DNA of 64,000 nt from DATAES01 sp963721305 (GCA_963721305.1 CAVRIR010000004.1:372001-436000); one strand, 5' to 3'; numbered from the stretch's first letter, positions 53,900-62,216 are shown. The notes: generated by a model not told the origin, from the sequence alone. Made by a program: numbers and translations.

Positions 53900-54242
53900 C
53901 GCCGGCGGGCTCTTGGTGCTCGCCGGACTGCTCGAAGGCATCGACCACGAAGTCGATGAGGTGCTCGTACTCGATGCGACCTCGCTGCTCGTTGCCGAGT
54001 ACCTCGCCTTGCGGCACGAAGGCGCGCCGCATCGGGCCCGAGCCGAGTTCGGACTGGTGGGCCGAGTCGTCAGCGAGTGGTTCCCTGTTCGCGCCGTCGC
54101 CATCGAGGCCGCGATCGCGGCGCTCGGCCAAGACGACGTGGACGGACTGGCCGCGCTGGCGCTGGCTGAGTCACTCGATGTTCCGATCGTCACCAAGAAC
54201 CGCGATCTCGCCAGCCGAAAGATCGCCGTTCTCAACTGCTGA
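53877..54242 (+). CDS. PIN-domain toxin (VapC/FitB-like)
   Basis: A 121-residue protein whose outline fits a PIN ribonuclease: an N-terminal Asp (VADAGGLLVLAGLLEG), a Glu in SLLVAEYLALRH, acidic residues in LGQDDVDGLAALALAES and the late strand VPIVTKNRDLASRKIAVL. The fold is diverged and the first Asp motif lacks the usual VDASAL, so I am only fairly sure. The pair with the overlapping ribbon-helix-helix gene upstream is the stronger argument. It would cleave tRNA or mRNA when free. Starts at GTG 53877. Confidence 0.65.
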   Translation: MQPAAVADAGGLLVLAGLLEGIDHEVDEVLVLDATSLLVAEYLALRHEGAPHRARAEFGLVGRVVSEWFPVRAVAIEAAIAALGQDDVDGLAALALAESLDVPIVTKNRDLASRKIAVLNC

Positions 54243-54499
54243 ACGACCCCGTACGGCGATGGCCCTCCCCAGCGTTTGTGCGGTTCTTTCCGGCGCTTCG
54301 CGCCCACCAGTCGGTATGAGCGCTGTTGACTCTCTTCCGGCCTGGCCAGTAGCAGGGTAGCGATGAGCGCCGCTTGGTTGTGTCAGAGCAGACCGAACAT
54401 CACGACCGGACGGGAATGCACGTCGCTGTCGAGTCGCGGCCGCTGGACCGGTATGCGACGGCGTCCGCTTCCATGCGCCGAACGCGAGAGAATGACTCG

Positions 54500-55699
54500 A
54501 TGGGCGCCGGCGCGATCTTCGTATTGCCGACCAGCACCGCCGGTCAGCAGGGTCCGGTCGCGGCATGGTTGAGCACCGCCGGATGGGCGCGCGGCGCCGC
54601 GCGGGTGCTGGGTGACGCGTGGATCGTAACCAGTGAAGGCGTCCTCGACGCGACCGAGGTGCGCGAGCGCGCGTCACAGCCCGCACTGTCGGCACGGTCG
54701 TCGGGGACGTGGCTGCGGTCGGTGCCGACACCTGTCAAGACCGCGCTGAAGGACGTGCGCCAATGGCAACGGGCGCGAAACTTTGTCGTCGCCGCCGAGG
54801 GCCCGTGGATCGGAGGCGAGATCGCGTTCGTGTGGCAACGCCATGAGCTGTTCCACGTCGAGGGCACTCGCCTCGCTCGCGCGCTCGATGTTCCGTCGGT
54901 GCTGTTCGTCCCGGCAACGCTGGTGTGGGAAGCCCAGCAGTGGGGAGTGCGACGTGTCGGCTGGCACCGTTGGCTCGAACAACGCGGCGAGGCGCCAGCA
55001 CTGCTCGGCGCCGACATCGTGGCATGTGGCTCGTCGCTCGTCGCGGCCGAGGTGGAGCGCATCGGCGTACCGGCGAATCGCGTGCTTATCACGCCAACGG
55101 GTGTGGACCTCGACGTCTTCGACGAGCATCGAGCGACCCCGTCGCTCCGTCACGACCTCGGCCTCGAGGATCACTTCGTCGTCGGATGGGTCGGTAGCTT
55201 CCGTCGCTTTCACGCGCTCGATGTCGCCGTGCGAGCCGTCGCGCAGGTCGAGGGCACGGCGCTGCTGCTCGTCGGCGACGGCCCCGAACGACCGGAGGTG
55301 GAGCGCCTTGCGCGCGACCTGCACGTTCCCGTCGTCGCAACGGGCACCGTGCCCTACCGCGATCTTCCCTCGTACCTCGCGGTGATGGACGCCGCGCTCG
55401 TTACTGCCTCAACCGGCGAGGAGTTCCACTACTCGCCCCTCAAGCTCGCCGAGTACCTCGCGGCCGGTCTGCCGACCGTCGCGCCGCGCGTCGCGCAGAT
55501 CAGCGATCGACTCGTCGATGGCGACGGCGCACTGCTTGTTCCGCCCGGCGACGTCGCCGCGCTCGCGGATGCTTTGACGCTACTGCGAGACAACGACGAG
55601 CTTCGCAAACGGCTGTCGACGCGGGCGCGCGAGCTCGCTGGAAGCTGGTCCTGGGATGAGCAGATCCGCCGGATCGTCGCCGCGCTCGCGCCCGCGTGA
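54500..55699 (+). CDS. glycosyltransferase, GT4 type
   Basis: A 399-residue GT-B enzyme. The C-terminal lobe has NRVLITPTGVDLDVFDEHRA, FVVGWVGSFRRFHALDVAVR, ALLLVGDGPERPEVERLARD and the donor-site segment FHYSPLKLAEYLAAGLPTVA (normally ExS/ExxxxG). GALLVPPGDVAALADAL follows. The N-terminal lobe is less conserved. I chose ATG 54500 (MGAGAIFVLPTST); an upstream open frame to 54374 has no family match. It lies in the tRNA-flanked segment, away from the glycan genes near 27 kb. Confidence 0.82.
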   Translation: MGAGAIFVLPTSTAGQQGPVAAWLSTAGWARGAARVLGDAWIVTSEGVLDATEVRERASQPALSARSSGTWLRSVPTPVKTALKDVRQWQRARNFVVAAEGPWIGGEIAFVWQRHELFHVEGTRLARALDVPSVLFVPATLVWEAQQWGVRRVGWHRWLEQRGEAPALLGADIVACGSSLVAAEVERIGVPANRVLITPTGVDLDVFDEHRATPSLRHDLGLEDHFVVGWVGSFRRFHALDVAVRAVAQVEGTALLLVGDGPERPEVERLARDLHVPVVATGTVPYRDLPSYLAVMDAALVTASTGEEFHYSPLKLAEYLAAGLPTVAPRVAQISDRLVDGDGALLVPPGDVAALADALTLLRDNDELRKRLSTRARELAGSWSWDEQIRRIVAALAPA

Positions 55700-55703
55700 A
55701 CAG

Positions 55704-55856
55704 GTGCCCCGTCAGGTGACACTCGTCCCGCCGGGCCGCCCGGAGCTCCTCGCGAGCGCCCTCGTCGACCTCACGCGCGAGCTTGGCGCCATGCTCTGGG
55801 TCGAGCGGGCGGTGCGCAGAACCGAGACGTTGTATCGCGAGCTCGCGCACCGATGA
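55704..55856 (+). pseudogene. C-terminal fragment of a second glycosyltransferase
   Basis: Fifty codons from GTG 55704 read TLVPPGRPELLASALVDLTR, then ELGAMLWVERAVRRTETLYR. This matches the last helices of GT4 enzymes (VPPGDPxALAxAI...) and mirrors the end of the gene just before it. With no catalytic domain it cannot be active. Its stop overlaps the acetyltransferase ATG by 4 bases, so it may persist only as a translated leader. Confidence 0.5.
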
Positions 55857-56839
55857 ACCGCGCGCCCGCACCGCTCGTCATCCGAGCGACGACGCCGGCG
55901 GATCGACCCGAGATCCTCGTACTGCTCGCCCAGTCGTTGCGGTGGGTGCCCAACGACCTGTTCGACGCGTTCTTCAGGTGGAAGCACGAGGAGAACCCGT
56001 TCGGTGCTTCGCCGACGTGGGTCGCGTGCGCCGACGATCGCATCGTCGGCTTCCGGGCCTTCTTGCGGTGGGAGTTCGACCACCCCGACGGTCGGGTCCG
56101 GCGCGCGGTTCGCGCCGTCGATACCGCAACCCATCCCGACTACCGGGGGCGTGGGATCTTCCGCGAACTCACCTTGCACGCGCTCGACGAGCTGCGAGCC
56201 GAAGGTGTCGACTTCGTGTTCAACACGCCGAACGAGCAGAGCCGTCCCGGATACCTGAAGATGGGATGGCATCGCGTTGGCCGGCTGACCACGCTCGTGC
56301 GCCCGAGGAGCGTGCGCGCCGCGACGAGGATGCTCCAGGCCCGGGTGCCGGCGGAGCGGTGGTCACTCGAGTCGAGCGCCGGCATGTCGGCCGCGGAGGC
56401 GCTCCTCCACGCCGAGGTCGAGCGGCTGCTGGCCGCACAGGAACCAGCTGCGACGCTGCGAACCCGTCGCGACCTCGCTTACCTGCGCTGGCGCTACGGC
56501 TTCGCTGCGCTCGGGTACCGCGTCGTCGCGCTCGACGGTGGCGCCGGCGGCGTCGCGGTGTTCCGCGCACGGCGCCGCGGTGCGGCCGTGGAGACAGCGT
56601 TGTGCGATGTCATCGTTCCCCCCGCGTCGACCAGCGCGCCCTCCTTGCTCGCGCGCGCCGTGGCTCGTGAGAGCAACGCCGACTACGCGATCCGGCTCGG
56701 CACCGCGCTCGTCGACCGCGCCGCTTTCGTTCGCCTGCCCGGCCAGGGTCCGATCCTCACGTGGCGCGCCGTTGTTCAGGAGCGCCCGCCGCCTCTGTCG
56801 GAGTGGGGCCTCTCGCTCGGCGACGTCGAGCTCTTTTGA
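55853..56839 (+). CDS. GNAT-family acetyltransferase
   Basis: A 328-residue protein with an N-terminal GNAT domain: IRATTPADRPEILVLLAQSL, WKHEENPFGASPTWVACADD, the acetyl-CoA loop VDTATHPDYRGRGIFRELTL and VDFVFNTPNEQSRPGYLKMG. A C-terminal half (AYLRWRYGFAALGYRVVALD) resembles a second, weaker GNAT fold. Similar double proteins are found near surface-polysaccharide genes and may acylate amino sugars; here a glycosyltransferase lies upstream. It overlaps the glycosyltransferase fragment by 4 bases. Confidence 0.78.
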   Translation: MNRAPAPLVIRATTPADRPEILVLLAQSLRWVPNDLFDAFFRWKHEENPFGASPTWVACADDRIVGFRAFLRWEFDHPDGRVRRAVRAVDTATHPDYRGRGIFRELTLHALDELRAEGVDFVFNTPNEQSRPGYLKMGWHRVGRLTTLVRPRSVRAATRMLQARVPAERWSLESSAGMSAAEALLHAEVERLLAAQEPAATLRTRRDLAYLRWRYGFAALGYRVVALDGGAGGVAVFRARRRGAAVETALCDVIVPPASTSAPSLLARAVARESNADYAIRLGTALVDRAAFVRLPGQGPILTWRAVVQERPPPLSEWGLSLGDVELF

Positions 56840-56879
56840 GCCCCGCGACCGATCTGCAAGGGTCGAGCGCCAGCGTTCG

Positions 56880-56898
56880 TTGACGCGTACCGCGTCAA
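56880..56898. repeat. 8-bp perfect hairpin after the acetyltransferase gene
   Basis: TTGACGCG-TAC-CGCGTCAA is a perfect inverted repeat with a 3-base loop, 40 bases past the stop codon. There is no T tract. It may be a terminator or an operator. The rest of the 398-base gap to cspA holds the tRNA copy and the cspA leader. Confidence 0.5.
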
Positions 56899-56958
56899 GC
56901 GGCGCGTTTGGGTGAACCCACGGTCCAGAAGGTGGAACGACTCGTCGTGCCGCGTTTC

Positions 56959-57042
56959 GGAGGTCCCGCGAGGTCGGCGCCGAGCGGCTCGAAAGCCGTT
57001 GTGACCTCCGGGTCACCGTGGGTTCAAATCCCACACCCTCCG
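56959..57042 (+). pseudogene. tRNA-Ser(CGA) pseudogene, right boundary of the segment
   Basis: The 3' two thirds are a near-exact copy of tRNA-Ser(CGA), including the long variable arm, T arm and acceptor ACCCTCC. The 5' third is unrelated: GGAGGTC does not pair fully with the acceptor, there is no D arm, and a base is missing from the anticodon loop region (CGGCTCGAAAGCCG), leaving a 6-base loop. It cannot fold as a tRNA. Confidence 0.8.
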
Positions 57043-57237
57043 CTCTCTGCCATCGCGTGGCTCCGAGCGCTCGTTCGCTCGCTGTCTGCGCCGAGTGACG
57101 GAATTCCCGGCAGGTACTCCCCGTCGGCTAACTTCTTCCCCCGACCGGCAACGTGCCACGCGCCGGTCGATTGAGCGACTGGGTTCATCACGACTCCGAC
57201 TGCTTGGGAATTGGCGTGGCTGTATGGAGGAGTGAGA

Positions 57238-57441
57238 ATGCCCGTCGGAACCGTGAAGTGGTTCAACGCAACGAAGGGTTTCGGTTTCATCGCGCCTGAT
57301 GGTGGGGGCAACGACGTGTTCGTCCACCAGAGCGATATCGAGATGCAGGGCTACCGCGAGCTTGCGGAAGGCCAGAAGGTGGAGTTCGAGGTTCAACCGG
57401 GCCAGAAGGGCCCCAAGGCGGCCAACGTCCGCCCCGTCTAA
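57238..57441 (+). CDS. cspA: cold-shock protein
   Basis: A 67-residue cold-shock domain protein that binds single-stranded RNA and DNA. It has GTVKWFNATKGFGFIAPDGG with the RNP1 motif GFGFI and RNP2 in DVFVHQSDIEMQGYRELAEG, then VEFEVQPGQKGPKAANVRPV. A strong AGGAG precedes the ATG. A 195-base leader from the tRNA copy may hold a regulatory structure, as is usual for csp genes. Its last bases overlap tadA tail to tail. Confidence 0.96.
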   Translation: MPVGTVKWFNATKGFGFIAPDGGGNDVFVHQSDIEMQGYRELAEGQKVEFEVQPGQKGPKAANVRPV

Positions 57442-57908
57442 GGCATCTGCCTGTCGTCGGCGCGCAAGCTGGCGAAGAACGAATCAAGCAAAGCGACTGC
57501 CTCTTCGGCGCGCACGCCCGTAGTAAGGGCGATCTCGTGGTTGAGCCGCGGGTCCGTGCACAGGTTGTACAGGGATCCGCACGCTCCACCTTTGGGATCG
57601 TGCGCGCCGAAGACCAGTCGCGCCACGCGCGCCGCCAGCAGCGCGCCTGCGCACATCGCGCACGGTTCCAAGGTGACGACGACAGTCGCGCCTTCGAGTC
57701 GCCATCCGTCGTCGCTTGCTGCCGCGGCGTCACGCAGCGCGAGCAGCTCCGCGTGTGCGGTCGGATCGCCGCGCTGTTCGCGCTCGTTGTGACGTCGCGC
57801 GACCACCTCACCGCCGACGACCACGATCGCGCCGATGGGAACGTCACCGTGGTCTGCCGCGGCCGCGGCCTCCTCGAGCGCGAGTCCCATCAAGGTTGCG
57901 TCGTCCAC
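57438..57908 (-). CDS. tadA: tRNA-specific adenosine deaminase
   Basis: Converts A34 of tRNA-Arg(ACG) to inosine. The 156-residue deaminase has the zinc motif AHAELLALRDAA (HAE) and EPCAMCAGALLAARVARLVF (PCxxC), VPIGAIVVVGGEVVARRHNE and FGAHDPKGGACGSLYNLCTD. The stop codon overlaps that of cspA. Its start is divergent from nothing; the methyltransferase gene lies 27 bases upstream on the same strand. Confidence 0.95.
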   Translation of the reverse strand: MDDATLMGLALEEAAAAADHGDVPIGAIVVVGGEVVARRHNEREQRGDPTAHAELLALRDAAAASDDGWRLEGATVVVTLEPCAMCAGALLAARVARLVFGAHDPKGGACGSLYNLCTDPRLNHEIALTTGVRAEEAVALLDSFFASLRADDRQMP

Positions 57909-57935
57909 TGTCGCCGACGGTAACGCTGCCGGCGC

Positions 57936-58571
57936 TCACGCGGCGCGCCGCGCCCAGACCGCGTAGAGCGGATCACCGATGTGCAGCGGCGGCGTGCGCC
58001 GTTGAACGATCGGATCGGTCCAACCGCCCGCGAGCCGGAAGTACGCAGCGACTATGGCGCAGTGCTCCTCGTCGGTCGACGCCAGCCACCCACGAATCAC
58101 CTTCGTGGGGAAGCACCGATTGGAAAACGCGCACACGAACGGCCCACCGGGGCGCACGACCCGCGCGACATCCGCGAAGACATCGACCGGCCTGGTGAGA
58201 TAGTCCACTGAAACGCAGCACACGGCGGCGTCGAACGACGCGTCCTCGAAGGGCAGCCGTGGCTCGCGGTTGAGATCGTGCACCACGGTCGCAGCCGCCT
58301 GCGGGTTCGCGGCCAACTCGTCCGCGTTCATGCCGAGAACGGTGAGCCGCCTCGGCGGCCGGCGAAAGTGCGACACCCACGAGCCCATGAGGTCGAGCAC
58401 GTCGCCATCGAGGGCGAGCTCTTCGTACAGGTCGCCGACTGCGGCTATCGCGCCTTCGTCGATATGCGTGACGAGACGCGGCCACGAGTAGAAGACGTCA
58501 TCGTGCTGCGCGTCGCTGCGATCGAAGAAGCCCGGAGAGAACGAAAACGGGGCACTGTCCTCGGCGACCAT
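57936..58571 (-). CDS. SAM-dependent methyltransferase, type 11-like
   Basis: A 211-residue class I methyltransferase-like protein. It has DGDVLDLMGSWVSHF as motif I (loose, lacking GxGxG), LTVLGMNADELAANPQAAAT, the motif IV strand FDAAVCCVSVDYLTRPVDVF and VVRPGGPFVCAFSNRCFPTK. The substrate is unknown; these proteins are often annotated only as methyltransferase. It starts with ATG 58571 and lies after the DinB gene with a 9-base gap, so they may be one transcript with tadA. Confidence 0.75.
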   Translation of the reverse strand: MVAEDSAPFSFSPGFFDRSDAQHDDVFYSWPRLVTHIDEGAIAAVGDLYEELALDGDVLDLMGSWVSHFRRPPRRLTVLGMNADELAANPQAAATVVHDLNREPRLPFEDASFDAAVCCVSVDYLTRPVDVFADVARVVRPGGPFVCAFSNRCFPTKVIRGWLASTDEEHCAIVAAYFRLAGGWTDPIVQRRTPPLHIGDPLYAVWARRAA

Positions 58572-58580
58572 CCGTCCTGT

Positions 58581-59165
58581 CTACGACGCGTGCGCGCCCT
58601 CCACGGCTTGCCACGGCTGCATCCACGGCGTCGCCGGCCATCCTTCTGCCGCGGCCATCAGCGGGAAGGCGGTGGCGCCGTCGACGGACTCGCGGACGAT
58701 GTCGGCATGGCCGGCGTGGCGGGCCGTCTCCTGGATGAGGTGCAGCAGCACCCACCGGACCGACCACGCGTCGACGTCGTCCGGGAACCACGGCACGTCC
58801 CTCGGCACCGGCACCGGATCGTCCATCGCGTACCCCGCGATCACGCGCTCGGTCTCGGCGGCGACGGCTTCGTACATCGCGAGGACGTCGGCCAATGTCT
58901 CATCGGAGGCCATGCGGAAGTTCGCCTCGTACTCCTCGTCGGTGCCGGAGCCCTCGACCTGCTGCACCGTCTCGATCCAACCGCGCTCGACGTTGGCGGC
59001 GTGCTTGATCAGGCCGCCGACGCTGAGCGGACTGACCGTCGGGGTCGCCCTCGCCTGATGGTCGGTGAGCCCGTAGGCGGTCAACCGGATCACGAGACGC
59101 ATCTGCGCGAGGTACGCCAGCAGCGCCTCTCGCTCGTCCTTCACGGGGGGAACCTGACCGGGCAT
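58581..59165 (-). CDS. DinB/DUF664-family protein
   Basis: A 194-residue four-helix bundle of the DinB superfamily. Metal-binding histidines are in GGLIKHAANVERGWIETV and LLHLIQETARHAGHADIVRE. The latter is a hallmark of the DUF664 and mycothiol-dependent groups. The Trp-rich segment PWFPDDVDAWSVRWV also fits. It may be a thiol-dependent transferase or a metalloprotein of unknown substrate. I chose ATG 59165 (MPGQVPPVKDERE). It is divergent from the VOC gene across 126 bases. Confidence 0.83.
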   Translation of the reverse strand: MPGQVPPVKDEREALLAYLAQMRLVIRLTAYGLTDHQARATPTVSPLSVGGLIKHAANVERGWIETVQQVEGSGTDEEYEANFRMASDETLADVLAMYEAVAAETERVIAGYAMDDPVPVPRDVPWFPDDVDAWSVRWVLLHLIQETARHAGHADIVRESVDGATAFPLMAAAEGWPATPWMQPWQAVEGAHAS

Positions 59166-59291
59166 CGCTCGTCTCCTTCGGTGATCGTGGTGCAGTGCGT
59201 TGGTGCGTTTGGCAGCATCATGCGACCGAAAACCGGTCAAGTCATGACCGGTTCTGGGACTGATTCGGGATCACGTCGGTAGCCTCCGCCC

Positions 59292-59675
59292 GTGCTCCAC
59301 CACATCACGCTCTGGGTTCCGGATCTCGAGCGAGCGGACGAGTCGTGGAGCTGGCTGCTCGGCGAACTGGACTACGAGCGCGTCGAGTCGACCAGTGGCG
59401 TGCTGCTGTTCAGTCATCCGCGGGGCTTCGCGGTGGCCCTCGAGCAGTCCGACGACATGGTGCCGGGGATGCTGCACAGCCGGCTCCGTCCCGGCATGAA
59501 CCACCTCGCGTTCATCGTGCCGTCCTCTGATGGGCTGCGAGAGGTGCTCGACGCGGCTGCCGCGCATGGGTGGACGCAACTCGACGCTGATCCCCATCCG
59601 CTCGCCAGCGGCGCTCGCGGTGCCTACCTCGAGGACCGCGACGGTTTCGAAGTGGAGCTCGTCGTCACTCCCTGA
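59292..59675 (+). CDS. VOC-family (glyoxalase-like) protein
   Basis: A 127-residue vicinal-oxygen-chelate protein: LHHITLWVPDLERADESWSW, a middle RPGMNHLAFIVP and the ending GAYLEDRDGFEVELVV. Metal ligands are likely His3, the His in MNHLAF and the Glu in EVELV. It could be a glyoxalase, a dioxygenase-like enzyme or a resistance protein. GTG 59292 puts the first strand in place. Its 3' end overlaps the convergent minus-strand gene by 52 bases. Confidence 0.83.
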   Translation: MLHHITLWVPDLERADESWSWLLGELDYERVESTSGVLLFSHPRGFAVALEQSDDMVPGMLHSRLRPGMNHLAFIVPSSDGLREVLDAAAAHGWTQLDADPHPLASGARGAYLEDRDGFEVELVVTP

Positions 59676-60121
59676 CTGCGAAGCGGCTCGAGCGCGGTGA
59701 TGAACTCGAACAGCCGCGACCCGACGTCCACGGCGAGGTCCGGGTCGGACAGATCGGGATCGACCCACGTCTCGGACAACCGGCGCCATGAGTCCCGCCC
59801 GAGGAACGGTCCGGCGAACGGTTCGGGGCCAAGCGTCTTGCGCCAGCGGCGCTCGTCGATGAGGAGCGCGTCCAGCGCCTGCTGGTTCTCGGCAGGTTTC
59901 GGGTGTTCCGCGTGAAAGCCGATCTCGAGCGCCAAGTGGGTCGCCTCCGGAACGTGGCGGGCGCCGATGACCTGTGCTTCGTAGTGCTCCCTGCCGGGGT
60001 CGGGTGTTCCGAACCACACCTTCATCCCCCAACGGCGAGGCCGGATCACGGCGGCGTCGAGCGGAGGTGCGAGCAGGCTGCGCAACACGTCGGCCGCGTC
60101 GCTGAAGAAGTCCGCCTCCAC
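59624..60121 (-). CDS. conserved hypothetical protein
   Basis: A 165-residue protein I cannot assign. It is mixed alpha/beta with segments AADVLRSLLAPPLDAAVIRP, MKVWFGTPDPGREHYEAQVI and ATHLALEIGFHAEHPKPAEN, then RLSETWVDPDLSDPDLAVDV. It has no signal peptide or membrane helix. Codon use is normal for the window, and the segment LALEIGFHAEHP recalls a family of actinobacterial unknowns. The last 52 bases overlap the VOC gene; it is divergent from the large membrane protein. Confidence 0.55.
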   Translation of the reverse strand: MEADFFSDAADVLRSLLAPPLDAAVIRPRRWGMKVWFGTPDPGREHYEAQVIGARHVPEATHLALEIGFHAEHPKPAENQQALDALLIDERRWRKTLGPEPFAGPFLGRDSWRRLSETWVDPDLSDPDLAVDVGSRLFEFITALEPLRSQGVTTSSTSKPSRSSR

Positions 60122-60181
60122 TGCTTCAGTCTGTCCGCTGAGCGCCTTCCGGCCGATTGCCGGGATCTGTCACATTGGTGC

Positions 60182-61708
60182 ATGGCCGGGTCGGGCGGAA
60201 CCATGACCGCTCCGATGAAGGAGAAGGTCGCGCGGCGTCTCGACGTTCCGCGCTCGTATCTCGTCGTCGCGGGACTCCTGGTCGCGGTGCTGGTCGTGCA
60301 GACGCTCAACCGGCAATGGTCCGGTGACTGGTACCTGCATGCCGCGACGGTGCGCGAGCTCGCCGCCCATCCGTTCTCGCCGCACCATCCACTCGTCCTG
60401 ACGAAAGACCCGGACCCGGATCTGTCGCCCTACCAGCTCGTGCTCGGGCTGGTCTCGCGCTTCATCCATCTCGACGCGGTGTGGGTGATGGCGCTTGCCG
60501 GGATCGTCAACCTCGTTGCGTTTCTCGTCGTGTTGCCGATCTTCGTGAGCGGCTTCACCAGGCAGCGGCACGCGGCGACGTGGACGCTGGTGTTCGCGCT
60601 GGTGCTGTGGGGATTCAATCCGTGGCGATGGAGCGGCTACCTCAACCTGAACTCGATCGGGTTCGGGCTGTCGTATCCGTCGATGGCGGCGACGGTGCTC
60701 GTGCTCGTCGTGCTGATCCTGCTGCAGCACTGGTGCCGGCATCCGAGCCGCACGCTCGCGGTCCTGATGGGTGTCGTCGCCGCCACGATGGCGCTCATCC
60801 ATCCGCCGACGGCGCTGATGGGTGTGGTCGGCGGTGGGGCCATCCTCATCAGTGAGAGGCGACGGCTGCACCTCCGCGAGCTCTGGCAGCTCGCGCTCGG
60901 CGGACTCGTCGCGCTCCTGCTCGTCGGGCTGTGGCCGCTGTATCCGTTCTTCTCGCTGTTCGCGAACAGTGGTGTGTACGACGCGGAGAACGCCGGCATC
61001 TACCAATCGGTCGTGCCGCGGGTGATCCTGCTGCTGCTCGCCGCGCCTGCGTTGTGGTTGCGATGGCGCAAGAACCGAACCGATGCGCTGGTTCTGTTCG
61101 TGATCGGGGGCGCGGCGGTGTTCGTGGTGGGCGAGGTCTCAGGACACAGCTCGTTCGGACGCACGCTCCCGTTGACAGCGCTCGCCGCGCAGATAGCGCT
61201 TGCTGATCTCGTCTGCGATCGCGTCGCATCAGGGGAACGTCGCGTCGGGTACGTGGCGGGTGCGGTCGCTGCGGTCGGCCTGATCCTCAGCGCGCCGGTG
61301 GTGCCTCGGTTCATCCCTCGCGCGGTGTTGCCGTCCTCGGTCGCATCGCGCTCGGATCTGAAAGCGACGACGGCCGGCTGGGGGTTCCTCGACGTCATCC
61401 CGGCAGACGACGTCGTCGCCGTGCAGCGACAGGAGGCCCGCGTCGCAGAGCCCGCGTTCGGGGGACGGACCGTGTCCCCCGGCTATCCGGCGGCGTTCGT
61501 CGACGACCAGACCAAACGACGCCAGGACGAGCTCGAGATCTTCGCAACGACCGATCCGGCCCAACGTCAACGCCTGATCGACAAGTACGGCGTGCGCTGG
61601 CTGCTGTTGAACACCCGCTTCGCCGACGATCCCGCCAACCGGGCGATCATGGAGCTCGGCGACGTTATCCACCGCGACCGCCAGTACACGCTGCTGCGCC
61701 TGCACTGA
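60182..61708 (+). CDS. polytopic membrane protein, GT-C glycosyltransferase-like
   Basis: A 508-residue protein with about ten membrane helices (SYLVVAGLLVAVLVVQTLNR, VWVMALAGIVNLVAFLVVLP, LGGLVALLLVGLWPLYPFFS and others). A C-terminal soluble part of about 100 residues follows (TTDPAQRQRLIDKYGVRWLL). The first outside loop carries the acidic segment KDPDPDLSPYQLVLG near where GT-C enzymes have catalytic Asp/Glu. The C-terminal YGVRWLLLNTR is also common in arabinosyl/mannosyl transferase relatives. I suggest a polyprenol-dependent glycosyltransferase; this is inference from fold. ATG 60182 precedes the first helix. Confidence 0.6.
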   Translation: MAGSGGTMTAPMKEKVARRLDVPRSYLVVAGLLVAVLVVQTLNRQWSGDWYLHAATVRELAAHPFSPHHPLVLTKDPDPDLSPYQLVLGLVSRFIHLDAVWVMALAGIVNLVAFLVVLPIFVSGFTRQRHAATWTLVFALVLWGFNPWRWSGYLNLNSIGFGLSYPSMAATVLVLVVLILLQHWCRHPSRTLAVLMGVVAATMALIHPPTALMGVVGGGAILISERRRLHLRELWQLALGGLVALLLVGLWPLYPFFSLFANSGVYDAENAGIYQSVVPRVILLLLAAPALWLRWRKNRTDALVLFVIGGAAVFVVGEVSGHSSFGRTLPLTALAAQIALADLVCDRVASGERRVGYVAGAVAAVGLILSAPVVPRFIPRAVLPSSVASRSDLKATTAGWGFLDVIPADDVVAVQRQEARVAEPAFGGRTVSPGYPAAFVDDQTKRRQDELEIFATTDPAQRQRLIDKYGVRWLLLNTRFADDPANRAIMELGDVIHRDRQYTLLRLH

Positions 61709-61859
61709 GGATGAGCGGAGGGGGTGGGACTCGGCTGATTGAGTGTTCTCCTCGCGAACGTGCTGGTCAGGCGTTGCTTCGGTCGGAATTTCCCAAATGG
61801 CAGCAACCGTGGAAGCAACGGCTTTGCATCGATGCGGCGCGGGACGATCGCTGGCCCGG

Positions 61860-62216
61860 TCAGCTCCCGTCGTCTGGGCGACCGATGTCAGGCCGTTGCA
61901 TCGCGATCGCAGCCACCATCGCCGGGACATCCTGCTCTGCGATGACCCAGACCTGTGCGGCGTCGACTCGGTGGTAGTGGTGTGCGAGCAGGATGCGCAG
62001 GCGGGCGATGTCCGCCCACGCGATGTCGGGCAACGCGGCTCGTGCTTCGACGGTGAGCGCGTTGGCGGCTTCGCCGATGATCTCCAGGAGCCGCTCTGAC
62101 GCGCGCTGCAGCACGAGCTCTTGATCGAATCGAGCTCGGCCAACCTGGATGATCGCGGCGAGCTCGACCGACGCGTCGACGATGTCCGCCAGGCGCTGGT
62201 CGTCCGCTCGGCTCAT
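61860..62216 (-). CDS. hepT: HEPN-domain toxin (HepT-like)
   Basis: A 118-residue helical HEPN protein. It has the catalytic RxxxxH motif in RILLAHHYHRVDAAQVW (usual RNxLaHxY), after RASERLLEIIGEAANALTVE, which is a typical HepT helix. HEPN toxins cleave RNA and are neutralised when their partner nucleotidyltransferase modifies the Tyr in this motif. Its start overlaps the stop of the MNT gene upstream by 4 bases, on the minus strand. Confidence 0.85.
   Translation of the reverse strand: MSRADDQRLADIVDASVELAAIIQVGRARFDQELVLQRASERLLEIIGEAANALTVEARAALPDIAWADIARLRILLAHHYHRVDAAQVWVIAEQDVPAMVAAIAMQRPDIGRPDDGS

Larger units (their letters stand above)
53271..57043. mobile_element. remnant of an element integrated at tRNA-Ser(CGA)
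   Basis: The 56 bases 53271-53326 (anticodon loop to just past the 3' end of tRNA-Ser) recur at 56988-57043 with a single change (G to A). This tRNA-3'-end duplication is the classic left and right boundary left by integration at a tRNA gene. Inside are a truncated CPBP protease remnant, an antitoxin/PIN pair, a glycosyltransferase, a fragment of a second glycosyltransferase and an acetyltransferase. No integrase is present, so the element is decayed or was cut down. An alternative is tandem duplication of a tRNA followed by decay. Confidence 0.6.

Noticed and set aside
56959..57042. A second functional tRNA-Ser(CGA)
   Set aside because: The 5' third does not fit: no D arm, incomplete acceptor pairing and a 6-base anticodon loop; it is a copied 3' end.
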